Assembly (NCBI GenBank): GCA_029204225.1
Contig: CM055092.1
Location: forward strand, 27,634,320 to 27,698,319
Origin: Diphasiastrum complanatum
Taxonomy: Eukaryota > Streptophyta > Lycopodiopsida > Lycopodiales > Lycopodiaceae
Length of the DNA stretch: 64,000 nt
Direction of reading: 5' to 3'
Shown here: one piece after another, positions 35,268 through 49,489 of the stretch
How the letters are laid out: each line of letters starts with the position of its first letter
Numbering within the stretch: the first letter of the stretch is position 1
Translations under genes and position numbers: made by a program
The notes under the pieces: generated by a model
The model's input: only the letters and a program-made list of their open reading frames with translations
What the model was told of the DNA's origin: nothing
Databases searched by the model: none

Positions 35268-35930
35268 TAACATTTTGACTACTTTGTTAGAATTGATTTG
35301 AATAATGTAAGTGATTATCTTAGTACATTCAAAGATGACACTGAGAATGATTTCTGGATGGCAATTTCTAATACAGAGGTTTTCCTTGGCCCAATTTATA
35401 ATTGGGCCAAGGAACTTGCTGGAATTAGGCAGGATATCTTACATGCTTTTGCTTCAATATTCAATGTGGATTTGGACGAGAAAGATAGTAGATGAATGAC
35501 TTGACTTCTGCCCAAGACAACCTTCTCCATCTCTCAAAGGTCTGACAACAAACTCTACATGCAAGTCAAGATCTCTAGATAAAACTTACATGCAAAGTAT
35601 GAATCACAAAGGTTGATACTTATAGGCTCTAGCTGAGTTTTGTACACAGAATAATCTGATTTCTGCTCATGGTCAAAGACTAAAAACGTGCATGCAAGTA
35701 TCTTAAAAGATCCCAACAGATAAAATTTCAATGTTAAATAGAGAAAACTCCCCTCAGATTTGGAAGGCAAAATTCAGAAGGATTAGGGCCTAGGCACATT
35801 TCTTAGGACAATCTGAGAATTTTTTGTAAGAGGATTGTACACAAGGGTCCGCCACCAAGGAAAAATCCAAACAAATTTTTCATCTAACATTTTGACTACT
35901 TTGTTAGAATTGATTTGAATTATGTAAGTG
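35268..35930. repeat. 46-bp direct repeats bracketing a 571-bp segment
   Basis: 35268-35313 and 35885-35930 are nearly identical (one difference seen): TAACATTTTGACTACTTTG, then TTAGAATTGATTTGAAT, ATGTAAGTG. Between them lie an open segment (35298-35495) without recognised motifs and a perfect palindrome. The repeats are too long for a target-site duplication. They could be very short terminal repeats or a segmental duplication boundary. Confidence 0.7.
35382..35414. repeat. Perfect palindrome with 15-bp arms and 3-base loop
   Basis: TTCCTTGGCCCAATT (35382-35396), loop TAT, then AATTGGGCCAAGGAA (35400-35414). The arms are exact reverse complements. It sits inside the open segment 35298-35495. 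Confidence 0.95.
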
Positions 35931-36269
35931 GTGTTATCTTAGTATCACATTTAAATGTCATTAGATTTTGACATTTTAATTATTACTTATAGTGGATTTG
36001 AGTCCTATATGCAATGCAGTTAACACTCTAATAAGATATTTAATTTTTCTCATATTTTTGTTAGCTAATGTCTTATCAATTTTGTATTCCCTATTTGTTT
36101 GACATTCATATGATTATTGTTAGTTAGCTGATTTCTGGAGACTTGAGGCAATAATGTTTGAGGCTTGAGCTGAAATTTTTGAATTGAACGTGATATCTAA
36201 GTTTCACATACATAATCAATGATATTCTGAGGCCAATATCTATATATGTGATATTTTGCATTATGTGTG

Positions 36270-37420
36270 TTAATGAACTTGTTGCCTACTAAGCCAACGA
36301 ATTTTATGAAGTTTTTTAAGCTTAACGATAGAATAGTCAAACTCTTCTTCTAAAACCTTGAGTTTTTCAATTCTTTTACTACTACAAGAAAATATACTAG
36401 CTACAAAACTTACAACTTCGTCTACATGTCTAGCAAAATCGCTCTTCTTAACTGCATTAACAACACACAAGTTAGTCCTGTGTGCAATGCAATGAATAGC
36501 AGTCATGAATGGAGAATGTTTCTTGAACAAAGTAGCAACTCCAACTCTAGATCCAACCATGGATGATGCACCATCAGAACCAAAACCAACACAATCAACT
36601 AAAGACAATCCGTTGGCTAATAATAGTTTTTTTACAGCTTCAAATATGCCTAAACCTGATTCATCATTCACATCACGTAACTCAAAAAATGTCACACAAG
36701 GATAGCTATTTTCCATGAAGCAAACATAGATTATAAGGTGTTTCTTAGAAGAATCATCTGTGGACTCATCTATCATGACACTATAATATTTACTAAATTT
36801 AATTTTAGTCCATGTAGACTCTTTAAGCGCAATACTAAGATACTTGATAAAAATAGCACATGCTTTACCATTCTCATATATACCACGAGGGACATTGGGA
36901 GCACGAGATGCCCGTAAATAGATCAGAATATCTTCAAAATCTGTGAAAGCAAAATTATGTTTAGCAATAAAATATGTCGAACGAAAAAGATGTTGTACAG
37001 AGGTATCCACACTTAGAGCTTGCTTCTTCATTCCTTTTTCAAAAGATTTCCTGCCATCCTTCACAACCCAGTTAGAAATCTTATGTGATTCAGACTTTGC
37101 ATGATTTTTAAAAGCACTAAGTTTGATATTTATAGAACCATTTCTACCATGTTCTGTACGATTATTAGGATTTTTTTCACACCATGTATAGAAAACACAA
37201 CCAATGGTTTTATCGAATCTAACCCATGGAAATGTGTCCTTCCAACTAGGACACCAAGCTTTGATAGCGTTTTTTATTTGATGATCTTCCTCTATGGATT
37301 TTCCATTTAAATTAATATCAGTTAAATCAATAGGATCATCAGTAGAACTACCTACTGCACTTGGAACTTTATTAGACGTATTAGGAACATTAACTTTTTC
37401 AAAGCCAGGAATACTGAAAA
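36270..37420 (-). pseudogene. hAT-type transposase, N-terminal half (zinc finger and catalytic region)
   Basis: Minus strand. The upstream part (about 37420-37065) has WKDTFPWVRF, GCVFYTWCEKN, SINIKLSAFKNHAKSESHK, a TTF/BED-like zinc finger. Block 37064-36270 (264 aa) has YYSVMIDESTDDSSKKHL (first catalytic Asp in the hAT core), VGFGSDGASSMVGSRVGVATLFK (second Asp), HCIAHRTNL and LHKIRWLSR. This is the ZNF862/C17orf113-like branch of hAT proteins. It stops soon after IRWLSRQQV, and about 150 residues between this point and the C-terminal half at 34.2 kb are missing. The long block is free of stops, so the split appears fairly recent. Confidence 0.85.
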
Positions 37421-38183
37421 GAATACTTGATCTATTATTTGAGTAAAAATTCAGATCAGTGTTTTTAAATCTCTCTACTCCAGTATTTTAATTGAGAACC
37501 TATGGATCTCACAGACATTATCTTATTTATCTAGTGGATGCTATTCTACTACAGTTTATGATCTGTAGATGCTTGAGTACCATTCTTCATTTGATTGGAT
37601 CTCCAGATATCTTAGGAGACAAACAAGTCTATTAAGATGAATGAATGTTATTTCTTGCATTTGGTGTTAGAAACAGGAGCATGCAACTCAAAAGAGTATC
37701 TGGGATACTCAGAGTTGAGTTTTAATCATTCGATATCTTAATAATTCTCCTAGAGTTTCTAGTTGAATGAATTATCATATCTTAGAATTGGATTCTAAGA
37801 ATAGTTGTACTTGAAGGTTTTTTATTGAATTGTCTACCAGAGTTTGTGGATAATTTCAGACTGTAATTATTTTTACTTTTCTTTAACTTTAGTCTCCTAA
37901 GTTAGGTAATATTTCACTCAGTTGGTTCATGTAAATGTTTTATATGAAGGTGATGTTACTAACTTGTTGAGAAATTTATTACTTAGTGTACTTTTCAAAC
38001 TTGAGTTGTATTCCAAAACAGAGATTAACGATTGGAAATAGATTTATCTCTGAGTACTTGTTTGATATGAAAGTGAGACTAAGGATAATGATTTTCTCGG
38101 TTAATATTGAAAGTTAAAGAAACTGTAATTTTTTTCTATTTTGAGGAGCTTCTAAGGATAGAAGCAATTTAAGGAAGGAAGAA
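37421..38183. other. Unassigned sequence left of an LTR-like repeat
   Basis: No coding motif found. Its last bases (AAGGAAGGAAGAA) are a purine tract directly before the LTR-like TGTTATGG start, so this may be the 3' untranslated end of a decayed LTR element. Confidence 0.3.
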
Positions 38184-38661
38184 TGTTATGGCCATATTCG
38201 GTTAAGGACCTGGAATAGTCCTAATATGGTAGACCGGCCCTCCAGTACTCAACATTATTGGTCATGCCGTTATTTAAATCTATGTCAAGGCCTGTTTGTG
38301 ACATTACCTTGAGAGGACCCAGACGCTCTAATTGAGACATATGGAGTATTGCATGTCTGTTTGACAGATATAGGTAGGAGGACTGCATGAAGAGATGAGA
38401 CCTATTTATAGTTGACTTGCATGGGGATTGCATGGTTTCATGCATAGGACTCTACTCTCTATATAATGAGGTAGAGATTCTCCCATCGACATATGGGGTT
38501 TAGGTTTCCAGTTTCTCTCTTCTCCTCTTGCTTCACATGGCATGGCTTGGGGGCTAGATCCAGGTTTGATCTAGGATTGGTTGGGCGGTTTGACTCCATA
38601 GTCTCTCCTATTGTGTTCTCCTATTCTCATCTTAGAGGTTATCCCTTTGGGGCATTATAAC
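38184..38661 (+). repeat. LTR-like repeat, probably solo or lone 3' LTR
   Basis: It starts TGTTATGGCC after a polypurine tract and ends GCATTATAAC, giving TGTTAT/ATAAC inverted ends. A TATATAATGAGG box lies at about 38462. TGGTATAGCTC follows the right end, slightly like a primer-binding site. No second copy is in the window, so the call rests on ends and promoter only. Confidence 0.4.
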
Positions 38662-41159
<2,498 letters not shown>

Positions 41160-43026
41160 GCATTATCCATCACTTTTAGGATTGATTGGGATTGAATTTG
41201 CTGTAAAATTTTGTCATGGTAATCCATCTTTATCATGCAAGATTTGATGGATATTGTGAATGGAGAGGAAGATGAGCCAATCCATCCACAAGAAGCAACT
41301 AAATACAAGAGAAGGTGCAAGATTGCACTTCATTGTATTAAAATGAATGTTGCAAATGATTTGCTCAAGGAAGTAGGAGCATGTAGCTCATCCCAAGAGG
41401 CTTGGGAGACTCTTCAAAAGATCTATGAGTCCAAAAATATCTCAAGATTACTTCCCCTCAAGAACTAAGTTCTTCAATGCTTCCAAGGGAAGAGTGAGAG
41501 TGGACATCAATTTGTTTTGAGAGTAAAAGATTTGAACAAAGAGCTTACTTATGTTGGTGAACCTATTAAAGAGAGTGAGCTTGTGCAAATAGTTTTGAAT
41601 GGCTTATGTAGTGATTTTACTAACCTTGTCCAAAGCTATGCCATCATGGGAAACTTGCCTACAATTGAATACCTTCAAAGTGTGTTGATGGCCGAGGAGA
41701 GTAGGAAGGCTCATATCAAATCAAGGATGGAGAGGCTCTCCATCAATGATGGTGATGACAAAGCTTTATTTTTCAAGAGCAAAGGCAAAGCAAAGAGCAA
41801 GGGAGGAGCATTCAAAACTGAGCAAGCAAAGGATGGAGATCAAGGAGGATCTACATCATCATCATCACAAGTCAAGCCCAAGAAGGACAAATCTAGATCA
41901 AGTGCTACTGTTGTAGCAAGATGGGGCACAATGCCTTGGAATGCTTCAAGAGGAAGCAAGCTCAAAGTCAAGCCAACATTGGACAAGAGGAGGAAGAGAG
42001 TTATCATGAGGACTCACTCATGATGTCAACCTTTTCATCATCAAATGTCAAAGGTGAGGATCCTTGGTGGATAGATAGTGGGGCTAGCTCCCACATGTTG
42101 GGTAAAAGGGAGTATTTTTCTCAACTCACACTTTATGTAGGACCTATAAAGTCCATTTTTATAGCAAATGATCATGAACATAAAGTTGAAGGTATGGAAT
42201 CCATTCCCTTATGCTTATAATCTTCCAAGGAGACTAAGATAGATGGTGTTCTCTTCATTCCTAGCATCACTAAGAATTTGCTTAGTGTTGGCCAACTTTT
42301 AGATCATGGTTTCGTTGTGGAGTTCTCTATTAATGTATGCAACATCAAGAAAAGTGGGATCATCATAGCAAGGGGAACAAGGTTTGGGAGATTATTTAAG
42401 CTTGATGCTTTTGTAGATCCTAACCAAGTTGTGATGGTAGCCGAGGAGACCAACATGACCACATTTGATTTGTGGCACAAGAGGCTTGGTCACATCAACA
42501 CCAAGTCCATGGAGCCATGTACAAGGAGGAGCTTGCTCTCGGCCTTCCAAGATCTTTGGAAAAGGAGGAAAGGGTATGTGAAGCTTTTGCCTTGGCTAAG
42601 GCACACAAGTTACCTTTTTCAAGCTCAATCACAAAGACAAGTCATCCTCTTGAGTTGATCCACTCGGATGTGCATTTTGCTAGCACAAAGAGCAATGGTG
42701 GAGCTACAATGTTTGTCACCTTTATAGATGACTACTCAAGATATGGATGGGTATATCTACTTTCCTCTAAAGCACATGTTTTTGAGAGTTTTGTCAAGTT
42801 CAAGACTTTTGTTGAGAAGCATCATAATCACAAGATCAAGTTCCTTAGAAGTGATAATGGAGGAGAATATATCTCAAATGAATTTAAAGACTTTTGTGAT
42901 CAAGAAGGAATCAAGAAGGAGTTATGTTGCCCTTACACCCCTCAACAAATTGGGGTGGCCGAGAGGAGAAATAGGACACTATGTGAATGCTCTAAAGATC
43001 TAAGATTAGATGCATGCATGCCTACC
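41160..43026 (+). mobile_element. Copia family W, gag to integrase, 3'-truncated
   Basis: Gag 41235-42023 shows DLMDIVNGEEDEP, SSQEAWETLQKIYESKN, ELVQIVLNGL and LPTIEYLQSVLMAEE. A knuckle CYCCSKMGHNALEC (about 41909-41950) lies in the next frame. Protease is DPWWIDSGASSHM (about 42060). Then come LFIPSITKNLLSVGQLL, DLWHKRLGHINTKSM and an integrase with HSDVHFA, TFIDDYSRYGWVYLL, LRSDNGGEYIS and CPYTPQQIGVAERRNRTLCE. The D, D, E triad is kept. The frame ends abruptly at about 43026 and RT and RNase H are absent. Few stops are present, so it is less decayed than elements 1 and 4. Its gag resembles the antisense gag at 46.7-47.6 kb. Confidence 0.9.
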
Positions 43027-43889
43027 TAAGCACGTCATTTCCTGGTGAGCAGAGCATAATCGCGAAGATCCTTCTTGAACGGCGGCAAAGGCGCGACTGA
43101 AGGCGCAAGATCCTGTATTGCACTCGCTCCTACTTGCCTCCGCAAAATGAAGACCACCAAGTATGTCCGTAGTGTAATTTAAGGATATTACTCGCCACAG
43201 ATTCCTAGGGTTAAGAAAATTTATCATTGCTTTCCTAGGGTTGGTAAATATGTTAGAAAAATCTCGATGCAGTGCATAAAAAATGTTAGATATTTCCATG
43301 CAGCACACCTTAGTTGTACCACCAACTCGATGCAGTGCATTGATTTGTACGACCAACTCGATGCATTGTATCGAGATGGTATGTCCAACTCGATGCACTA
43401 CATCGAGTTGGAGATACAAGTCGATGCTCTGCATCGAGCTTGTTTACAACATCGCTGCACTTTAAGAAAATATCTAGCATTTTTTATGCATTGCATCGAA
43501 ATCATACTAACATATTACTGGCGCATCAGTTTTTCCCTGTTCGACATTTTGTATCGAGAAACTAGGTAATTGAAGAAGTTCATAATGTTATTTCACCAAT
43601 TCGATGCAGTGCATTGAGCAGGTATAACATCTCGATGCACCGTATCAAGTTGGACACATTATTTCTTGCAGTTTATTGAAGTGGCGAAAGTTGTTGAGTT
43701 TATCTTCAAGTTATAGGATGAAAATTGAACTACATGTCGATGAAAATTAGCTAACATTTAACCAGTTTTAGGCAAATTAATGTTAAAATGACATATCAAA
43801 TTAAGCTTTTTTATGTGAAATATTCTTCTAAAAAACAAAAAATTAGGTGATGAATTACAGTGAATAACAAGTACTATTTTAATTTTCAG
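43027..43889. repeat. Cluster of CTCGATGCAGTGCATCGAG-type words upstream of methyltransferase copy C
   Basis: Between about 43263 and 43650 the word TCGATGCAGTGCAT or a variant (TCGATGCATTGTATCGA, TCGATGCACTACATCGAG, TCGATGCTCTGCATCGAG, TCGATGCACCGTATCAAG) occurs at least eight times, each a near-palindrome. Such arrays mark the subterminal regions of CACTA-like and other DNA transposons, where transposase binds. The flanking bases 43027-43260 and 43660-43889 show no gene. The start of copy C follows directly. Confidence 0.75.
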
Positions 43890-45090
43890 GAGCAAAAAGA
43901 AACAAACACTTGAAAAAGAAATGGCAAATGCTGAGAAACGATTGAAGTTATCACATGATAGTCAAAATTTAGGAATATTACCTGATACACTGATTCCAGC
44001 TATGTTGAAGGCCAGACAAGCCGATCAATTGCCTAGACATTATTCTGATGCTAATATGGAAGATCCAAAAGGAAAATCAGTTAAAGAATCTTCCTCATTT
44101 TCCATTAAGAAATTGCCAAATAATTCTTGGGCATTATCGTATTCTCCAGAGGAAGGCCTCTTTTTGTATGTGTGCAAGCTGAAAGCAACTTCTCTGACAA
44201 ACAATAATTCGAAGTCGTGTGGTCGTATTCAAAGAATAGACTATGAGGGTGACTTTGGTGAGTCAATCTTGATCGAAACCCTTGGAACAAATGACGGTAC
44301 TAGATTATTCTCTTTGGTGGAGGCTAACATGTGTTTAACAACCGCCCTTCCAGAAAAGTTGAAGATAATATTAAAAAACTTAAAAAATTTAATAAAAGAT
44401 TTGCTGTCTTTTATTCAGCAATCTGTGCCACTTAGTGAAGACCTGTCCTCACCTAAAGGGCCTTCTCCAAAAAAGAAACATCCTCCACGTCAGGCTACAA
44501 AAGCTGTGGTTCAAGCGCATTCCCCTGAGAAAACGAAAAGAGTCCTTCTAGCAGCTCTGGTAGTGACGATGGTTTTGAAAGCGAGGCCATACTTCCTGGT
44601 GGTTTGCTAGAGACAGGTGTAATCAAAACTGATCAGAATAAAATCAGGGAGACTATTCAGAATGAAAACTTGGCCTCGTGCAAGATCTTCACCTTGCCTA
44701 TCTAAAAAGTTCATAGGCCTTCTATTGACCTTGATACAGGTAGGAGGACGCTGGAAGTAAGAGCTCCTCACAAAGTGCATGTCACTAACTTGATGAATAA
44801 AATGAAGCTAAATCCCCATGCCACTGTTGTGCCTTTCATTGTGCTTGTTGATCCATACCAATGTCCTTCATAGGAGGATCTGTTTGATTGGTCGACAGAC
44901 ATAGGCCCTAGGCTTCTATTGATTTCTTGACAAATGTATGTCTGTGATTAACATGAAAGAGCTATAAATATGGACACCATCCGACTCACTAAGAATTTGT
45001 GATCCTTTTTTCATAAATCCTTTGTGATTTTGTTCTCTGGCTTTCTCTCGCAATATCAAATCAATGCGCACCTTCATCTTACAACCATTA
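43890..45090 (+). pseudogene. Methyltransferase-like gene, copy C, N-terminal half only
   Basis: An exon appears to start at 43890 after an ATTTTCAG acceptor and stays open to 44610. It reads SKKKQTLEKEMANAEKRLKLS, then the shared N-terminal domain WALSYSPEEGLFLYVC, NNSKSCGRIQRIDYEG, LFSLVEANMC. A frame change in a Ser-rich linker (SPSSSSGSDDGFE) leads to KIFTLPI, a TAA stop, RPSIDLDTGRRTLEVRAPHK, VHVTNLMNKMKLNPHA and VPFIVLVDPYQ, then FLDKCMSVIN at about 44925. These blocks match copy A (RRPLEVRAPHNVHVSNL, NPHAILVPFIVLVDP) and copy B (FLDKCMAEI). Motifs IV and I are absent, so no catalytic part remains. Palindromic repeats lie directly upstream. Confidence 0.65.
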
Positions 45091-45849
45091 GTTTCTCACT
45101 GTCGCGCGCTGAACCGATATCAGCCTCTTCAAAATGGAATATGGAATCAATGAGCATCTTGTTCAAGCGTCCTCGACTGGAATCATTCACGCGCGTTGAA
45201 CCGATACTAGGTTCAATATGGCTAGTTCATCAAGGTCCTCAGACGACAAACTTCTGAATATTTGAATGCCAGTGACATTCCATCTGAGAAATTGAAATAT
45301 TTTTTCACTATTTTTTTTACACCTTTTGATATCGATAAGCTAGTTTATGAGTCTCGTTATAATTTACTTTTTCTTCATGAAATCTTTCTCAGATTATTAC
45401 TACTCCTGTTAGAGATATAGATAGTTTTTGTTTCGTTCATTTTCATAACCTTGTACATTCTCAATCTTCCTCTAAGCACAAACATGATAGAAAGTACGCT
45501 AACTTGCATGAAAATTTTAAGAGAAATATATATTACGATATCCACAAAAGAAAATGTCGCCTTCTAATCAAATGTATGGTTTTTGTCTTTTATATATCTA
45601 TAGAGATTTCAGATAATGATTCTGTTGGATCTTCTGTTGTTCCCATGCTTGAAGCATCTGCATCTGCTCTAGATGATGTAGATGAAGTAGATATTGATAT
45701 AGGGGTTGAAGCTGAAGCATCCATGGCCTCATATTATGAGAAAACTCTCCCTGGTTCTATAATCCTCTTTGACTCTCTTCCAATTGCAACTCCCATTAAT
45801 CCGTTAACGCTACTCGATGTTCCCATATATATTAACTCAGTATATCCCC
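45091..45849. other. Unassigned, probably decayed copia interior
   Basis: Frames at 45504-45926 show Ser/Asp-rich sequence before the RNase H remnant, as expected between copia integrase and RT, but there is no diagnostic motif. Two related words, GCGCTGAACCGATA and GCGTTGAACCGATA, occur at about 45107 and 45196. Confidence 0.3.
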
Positions 45850-46615
45850 TCGGACAGTGTAGAGGCCATGACTATGATGATGGTAGATCCACCACAGGGT
45901 ATGTATTCCAGCTTTGTGGCAGTTAATTTTTGTGGTCTAGTAAGAAGCAAAGTACAGTTGCTCTATCCACAACAAAAACAAAGTATAAGGCAATGTGTAG
46001 TGCAACACATGAAGCTATATGGTTGAGGAAATTTTTGGATGAAGTTGGCATGAAACAGGAAAATCCCATGACTATACATAGCGACAGTTAGAGTGGCATT
46101 CAACTGGCAAAGAATCGAGTGTTCCATGCGAGAACCAAACACATTAAGATTCAGTATCACTTTATATGTGAGAGGCTATTGAGTCATGAAATTAATGTTG
46201 TTCATTGTAGTACGAACGAACAACTAGCTGACATTTTCACTAAGCCACTCATTAGAGAAAAGTTTGATAAATTTAGATCAAAGCTTTATGTACCTAAAGT
46301 TTGTTGACTTTAAAGCTATGTATATGAATGTATAAAAAATAGATTCTACTTTTAGAGAGAGAGAGTTAGAATTAAAAGTAGAATTATTGTGTGACTCTAC
46401 TATGGATCCTATCAATGCATAAGGATCAGTGGCCTCGCCACGAGGCGAGTCTACGGGACTCGTGTCCTGTCAACGGCAACCTGGGTCATGCATGGGTTGC
46501 CTTAGTGAAGAACTATATGTACAGTGTAATTTTGTTTTTGAGAAATACAGTTTGCTATGTGAGCTTGATGTGGAGAGTGCTTTCTGTGTGTGTTACTATG
46601 TAGCATGATCTGTGT
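45850..46615 (+). pseudogene. Copia RNase H end and start of its 3' LTR
   Basis: DDGRSTTGYVF, WSSKKQSTVALSTT, EAIWLRKFLDEVGM, then NRVFHARTKHIKIQYHF and QLADIFTKPLIREKFDKF end at 46307. A shift and two stops interrupt it. GAGAGAGAGAG ending near 46365 is a likely polypurine tract, and TTAGAATTAAAAGTAGAA starts the LTR. The LTR end is not defined. Confidence 0.75.
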
Positions 46616-46639
46616 TTCTGTTTGAAGCAAATTCTAAGT

Positions 46640-47627
46640 ATGCCAGCAATGAAGTGAACTACTCTTTGTGAAAAGTCATGTGTGAGTTTGCACCACTATC
46701 AATCCACCATGGATCTAGATCTCCATCATTAGCAAGCATACATCAAGACATTACAAAAGCATCATCATTTGAGTTTTGAACATCCAAACCATCTTCATCA
46801 TGAGTAAGATTACCTTGCTTGTCTCCTTGATCTCTCTTCTTCTTGTAGCACTCACTTGCAACATGTCTTTTGATGCCACAATATAAGCACTTTAAGCTTT
46901 GACCTATCTTTCTTTTTGCCATTTGAAAAAGCCTCCCCTTGATCTTGCCCTTTAGACCACTTATTTTTGCTTTTTCTACTGAATTTTCCCTTGGTGAACA
47001 TAGCCTCCTCTCCAACTTGGGATGTTGATGTAGATTTACCTCTTGCTTAAAGCCTATATTCTTCATTAATCAAGATCTCTTGAAGATCAATCAAACTTGG
47101 CAAAGTTTTTTGAATGGCAAGACATTGTATAATGATAGCATGAGCATCCAAAAAACCATTAAGACTTACTTGAACAAGCTCTCCTTCCTTAATGCTCTCA
47201 TCAATGCAAGATAACTCATCATTCAAAGCCTTCACTCTCAAAACAAAGATGTTTCGACTCTCTTCATTCTTTTGAAAACTTTGAAAGAATTCTCTTTTTA
47301 GAGTTAGCACTCTAGAAGTAGACTTGGATTCATAAAGCTTCTTTAATGAATCCTAAGCATCCTTTGATGAAGTACTCTTACCAACTTCCTTGAGAAGTTC
47401 TCTCTTTTCATACCACAGTTGTTCTTGTTGTGTTGTTGGACTCCTCTCCAAACCTACAACAATATCCAAAACATCATTCATCTCAAGAAGTGATTCCATC
47501 CTCACTTTCCACAATGAATAGTTGCTTGAGGTAAGCCTATCATTGCCTTCCAATATGTATCCACTTGATGTAGCCATGTTGCAATGACTTGATCCTTCTA
47601 TTTCAATCTATTCCAATTCACAAAGCA
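46640..47627 (-). pseudogene. Copia family W-like element, antisense: gag and protease start (left piece of a split element)
   Basis: Gag starts at ATG 47577 (MATSSGYILEGNDRLTSSNYSLWKVR begins it; key words are NYSLWKVRMESLL and ELVQVSLNGF) and runs left through KSTSRVLTLKREFFQSFQ, LPSLIDLQEILINEE. After a knuckle-like CGIKRHVASEC (about 46884-46850), protease DPWWIDSGANSHMT ends it near 46640. The piece 47578-47627 is its leader, cut by the insertion of the 47628-60828 element. The rest of the leader, primer site and LTR are at 60829-61661. Confidence 0.8.
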
Positions 47628-48429
47628 TGATGAAAAAAACAAAACAATTCAGATGGATTTCAGATATGATTGCTGGTCACTGCCAGTTGTATCATTCCTA
47701 CAATCCTCCTAAATGTAGACAGACACTGCCGATCTACGTTTTTGAATAACAGAGCATTCAACAAAATTCAACCAGGGTGCGAAATTAAATGAACAAGTGA
47801 ATCAGACACACGAATAGCAGCAGACTAATTTACATTCAAGGTCAGACAAGATAAGAGTGATATGTGCGCAACAATTACAAAATAATCTATTGATTTTTTT
47901 GATTCTTCAAGCACTACATGCAGACCCACGTAGTGCGTTGGTGTGAGAGAAATACAATTCTCTCATGAATTCATGTCTCGCTTACTAGCGGACTTACTGG
48001 ATCTACAGATCCTATGCAGAATTGTCTCGCACGCAGGCGGACTCGTGTTCTGTATTTCCGTCTTCTTGCTAACTAGCATTAGACTGCTTCATAGTATATC
48101 ATGCATCAACCAGAAGGTATATAGTCACGTCATGTAACTATTGGATTAGAGTGATTAAACATCTACAACTAATCACAAATTACAAGAGTGCCAGATTAGC
48201 CACGACCTAGAGTGTATCTGCTAATGTCATGATATCAGATCAGATATCTATACTTCCTAGTACTTGCATGATCTTGCTGGTCCTTTTTGGAGCGTGAGGG
48301 TGGAGAAGGTGTTGCGACGATTTTCGTGTTGCCTTGAGTCGTTTGACTTTCGCGTCATTTGACTTTCTCCTGTTGTACCGTGAAAAATTCTCTTTCACGA
48401 ATCTTTCGTGTTCCACAATAACATATCTC

Positions 48430-48830
48430 ATAGATTTCGACGTGGGCGTCCGACGTATGCTCAAAAATTTCATAATCCATCGCAATTCGACACATTAAAT
48501 ATAATGTCCCAGTAAAAAATCCAAAAATCAGAGTCCGGCGGTCGGGAAATATGGGCGGCAACCAATTTTTCAAAGGCACGTTGGAGTCCGACATGTCGGA
48601 TTCCGACTTGCAGACATGGATATGACCTGTCAAAGATTTGTTTTTTTTAAAAATATGTGTAATCCAACGTGGACGTCGGAATCCGACATGCGTCGGATTT
48701 TGACGTCCACGTCGGCAAGCCAAAAAGCCTGTCCACGACATTTGGCACATTTGTCTGGGCCTGAATGAGCACAGACGTCAGATTTCGACGTTTTTGGAGG
48801 CCGTCAGATTCCGACGTCTATTTCAATCTT
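48430..48830. repeat. Left subterminal repeat array of the CACTA-like element
   Basis: Words such as TTTCGACGTGGGCGTCCGAC, GGACGTCGGAATCCGACATG, CGTCGGATTTTGACGTCCAC and CGTCAGATTCCGACGTC recur in both orientations over about 400 bp. The shared core is the palindrome CGTCGGATTCCGACG. The right end of the element has the same words at 56300-56690. Confidence 0.85.
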
Positions 48831-49327
48831 CCAATTTGCGTGATCCAGCGCCTTCTCTTTCACTTTGTTTTTTGTAGATTTGAGCGTCTTTGGAGCGATT
48901 GAGGGCGATCAATGCTTGAGGGCTTGAGGGCTTGAAGATCAGTGCTTGAGGGTGCTTCAAGATCAGTGCTTGAAGATCATTGTTTGAGGTTGGTGCTTGA
49001 TTTTTGTTTGTTTGTTTGAGGTTGGTGTTTGTTTGTTTGTTTTAAGAAGAGATAGAGAGTGTGAAAGATAGAAAGAGATAGAGAGTGTAAAAGATAGAAG
49101 ATAGATAGATAGAGAGAGAGAGAGTGTGTGTGTGTGTGTTTTTTAATTTTGCATTGATTTAAAATGGTTTTGAATGGTCTTGTAATAGATTATTAGTATT
49201 ATTTAGGATAGTAAATTTAGGATTATTAGGTTTGTGATTTGTGAGAGAGAAAGAGAGAGAAGAGGTGAAGTGTAGATGTATGGTTGAAGATATTGAAAGA
49301 TTTTGGAGTCTTTTTTTAAAAAATAAA

Positions 49328-49489
<162 letters not shown>

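Noticed and set aside
43263-43650. CRISPR-like or satellite array of TCGATGCA words
   Set aside because: Spacing is irregular and the words are near-palindromes, which fits transposon subterminal repeats better.
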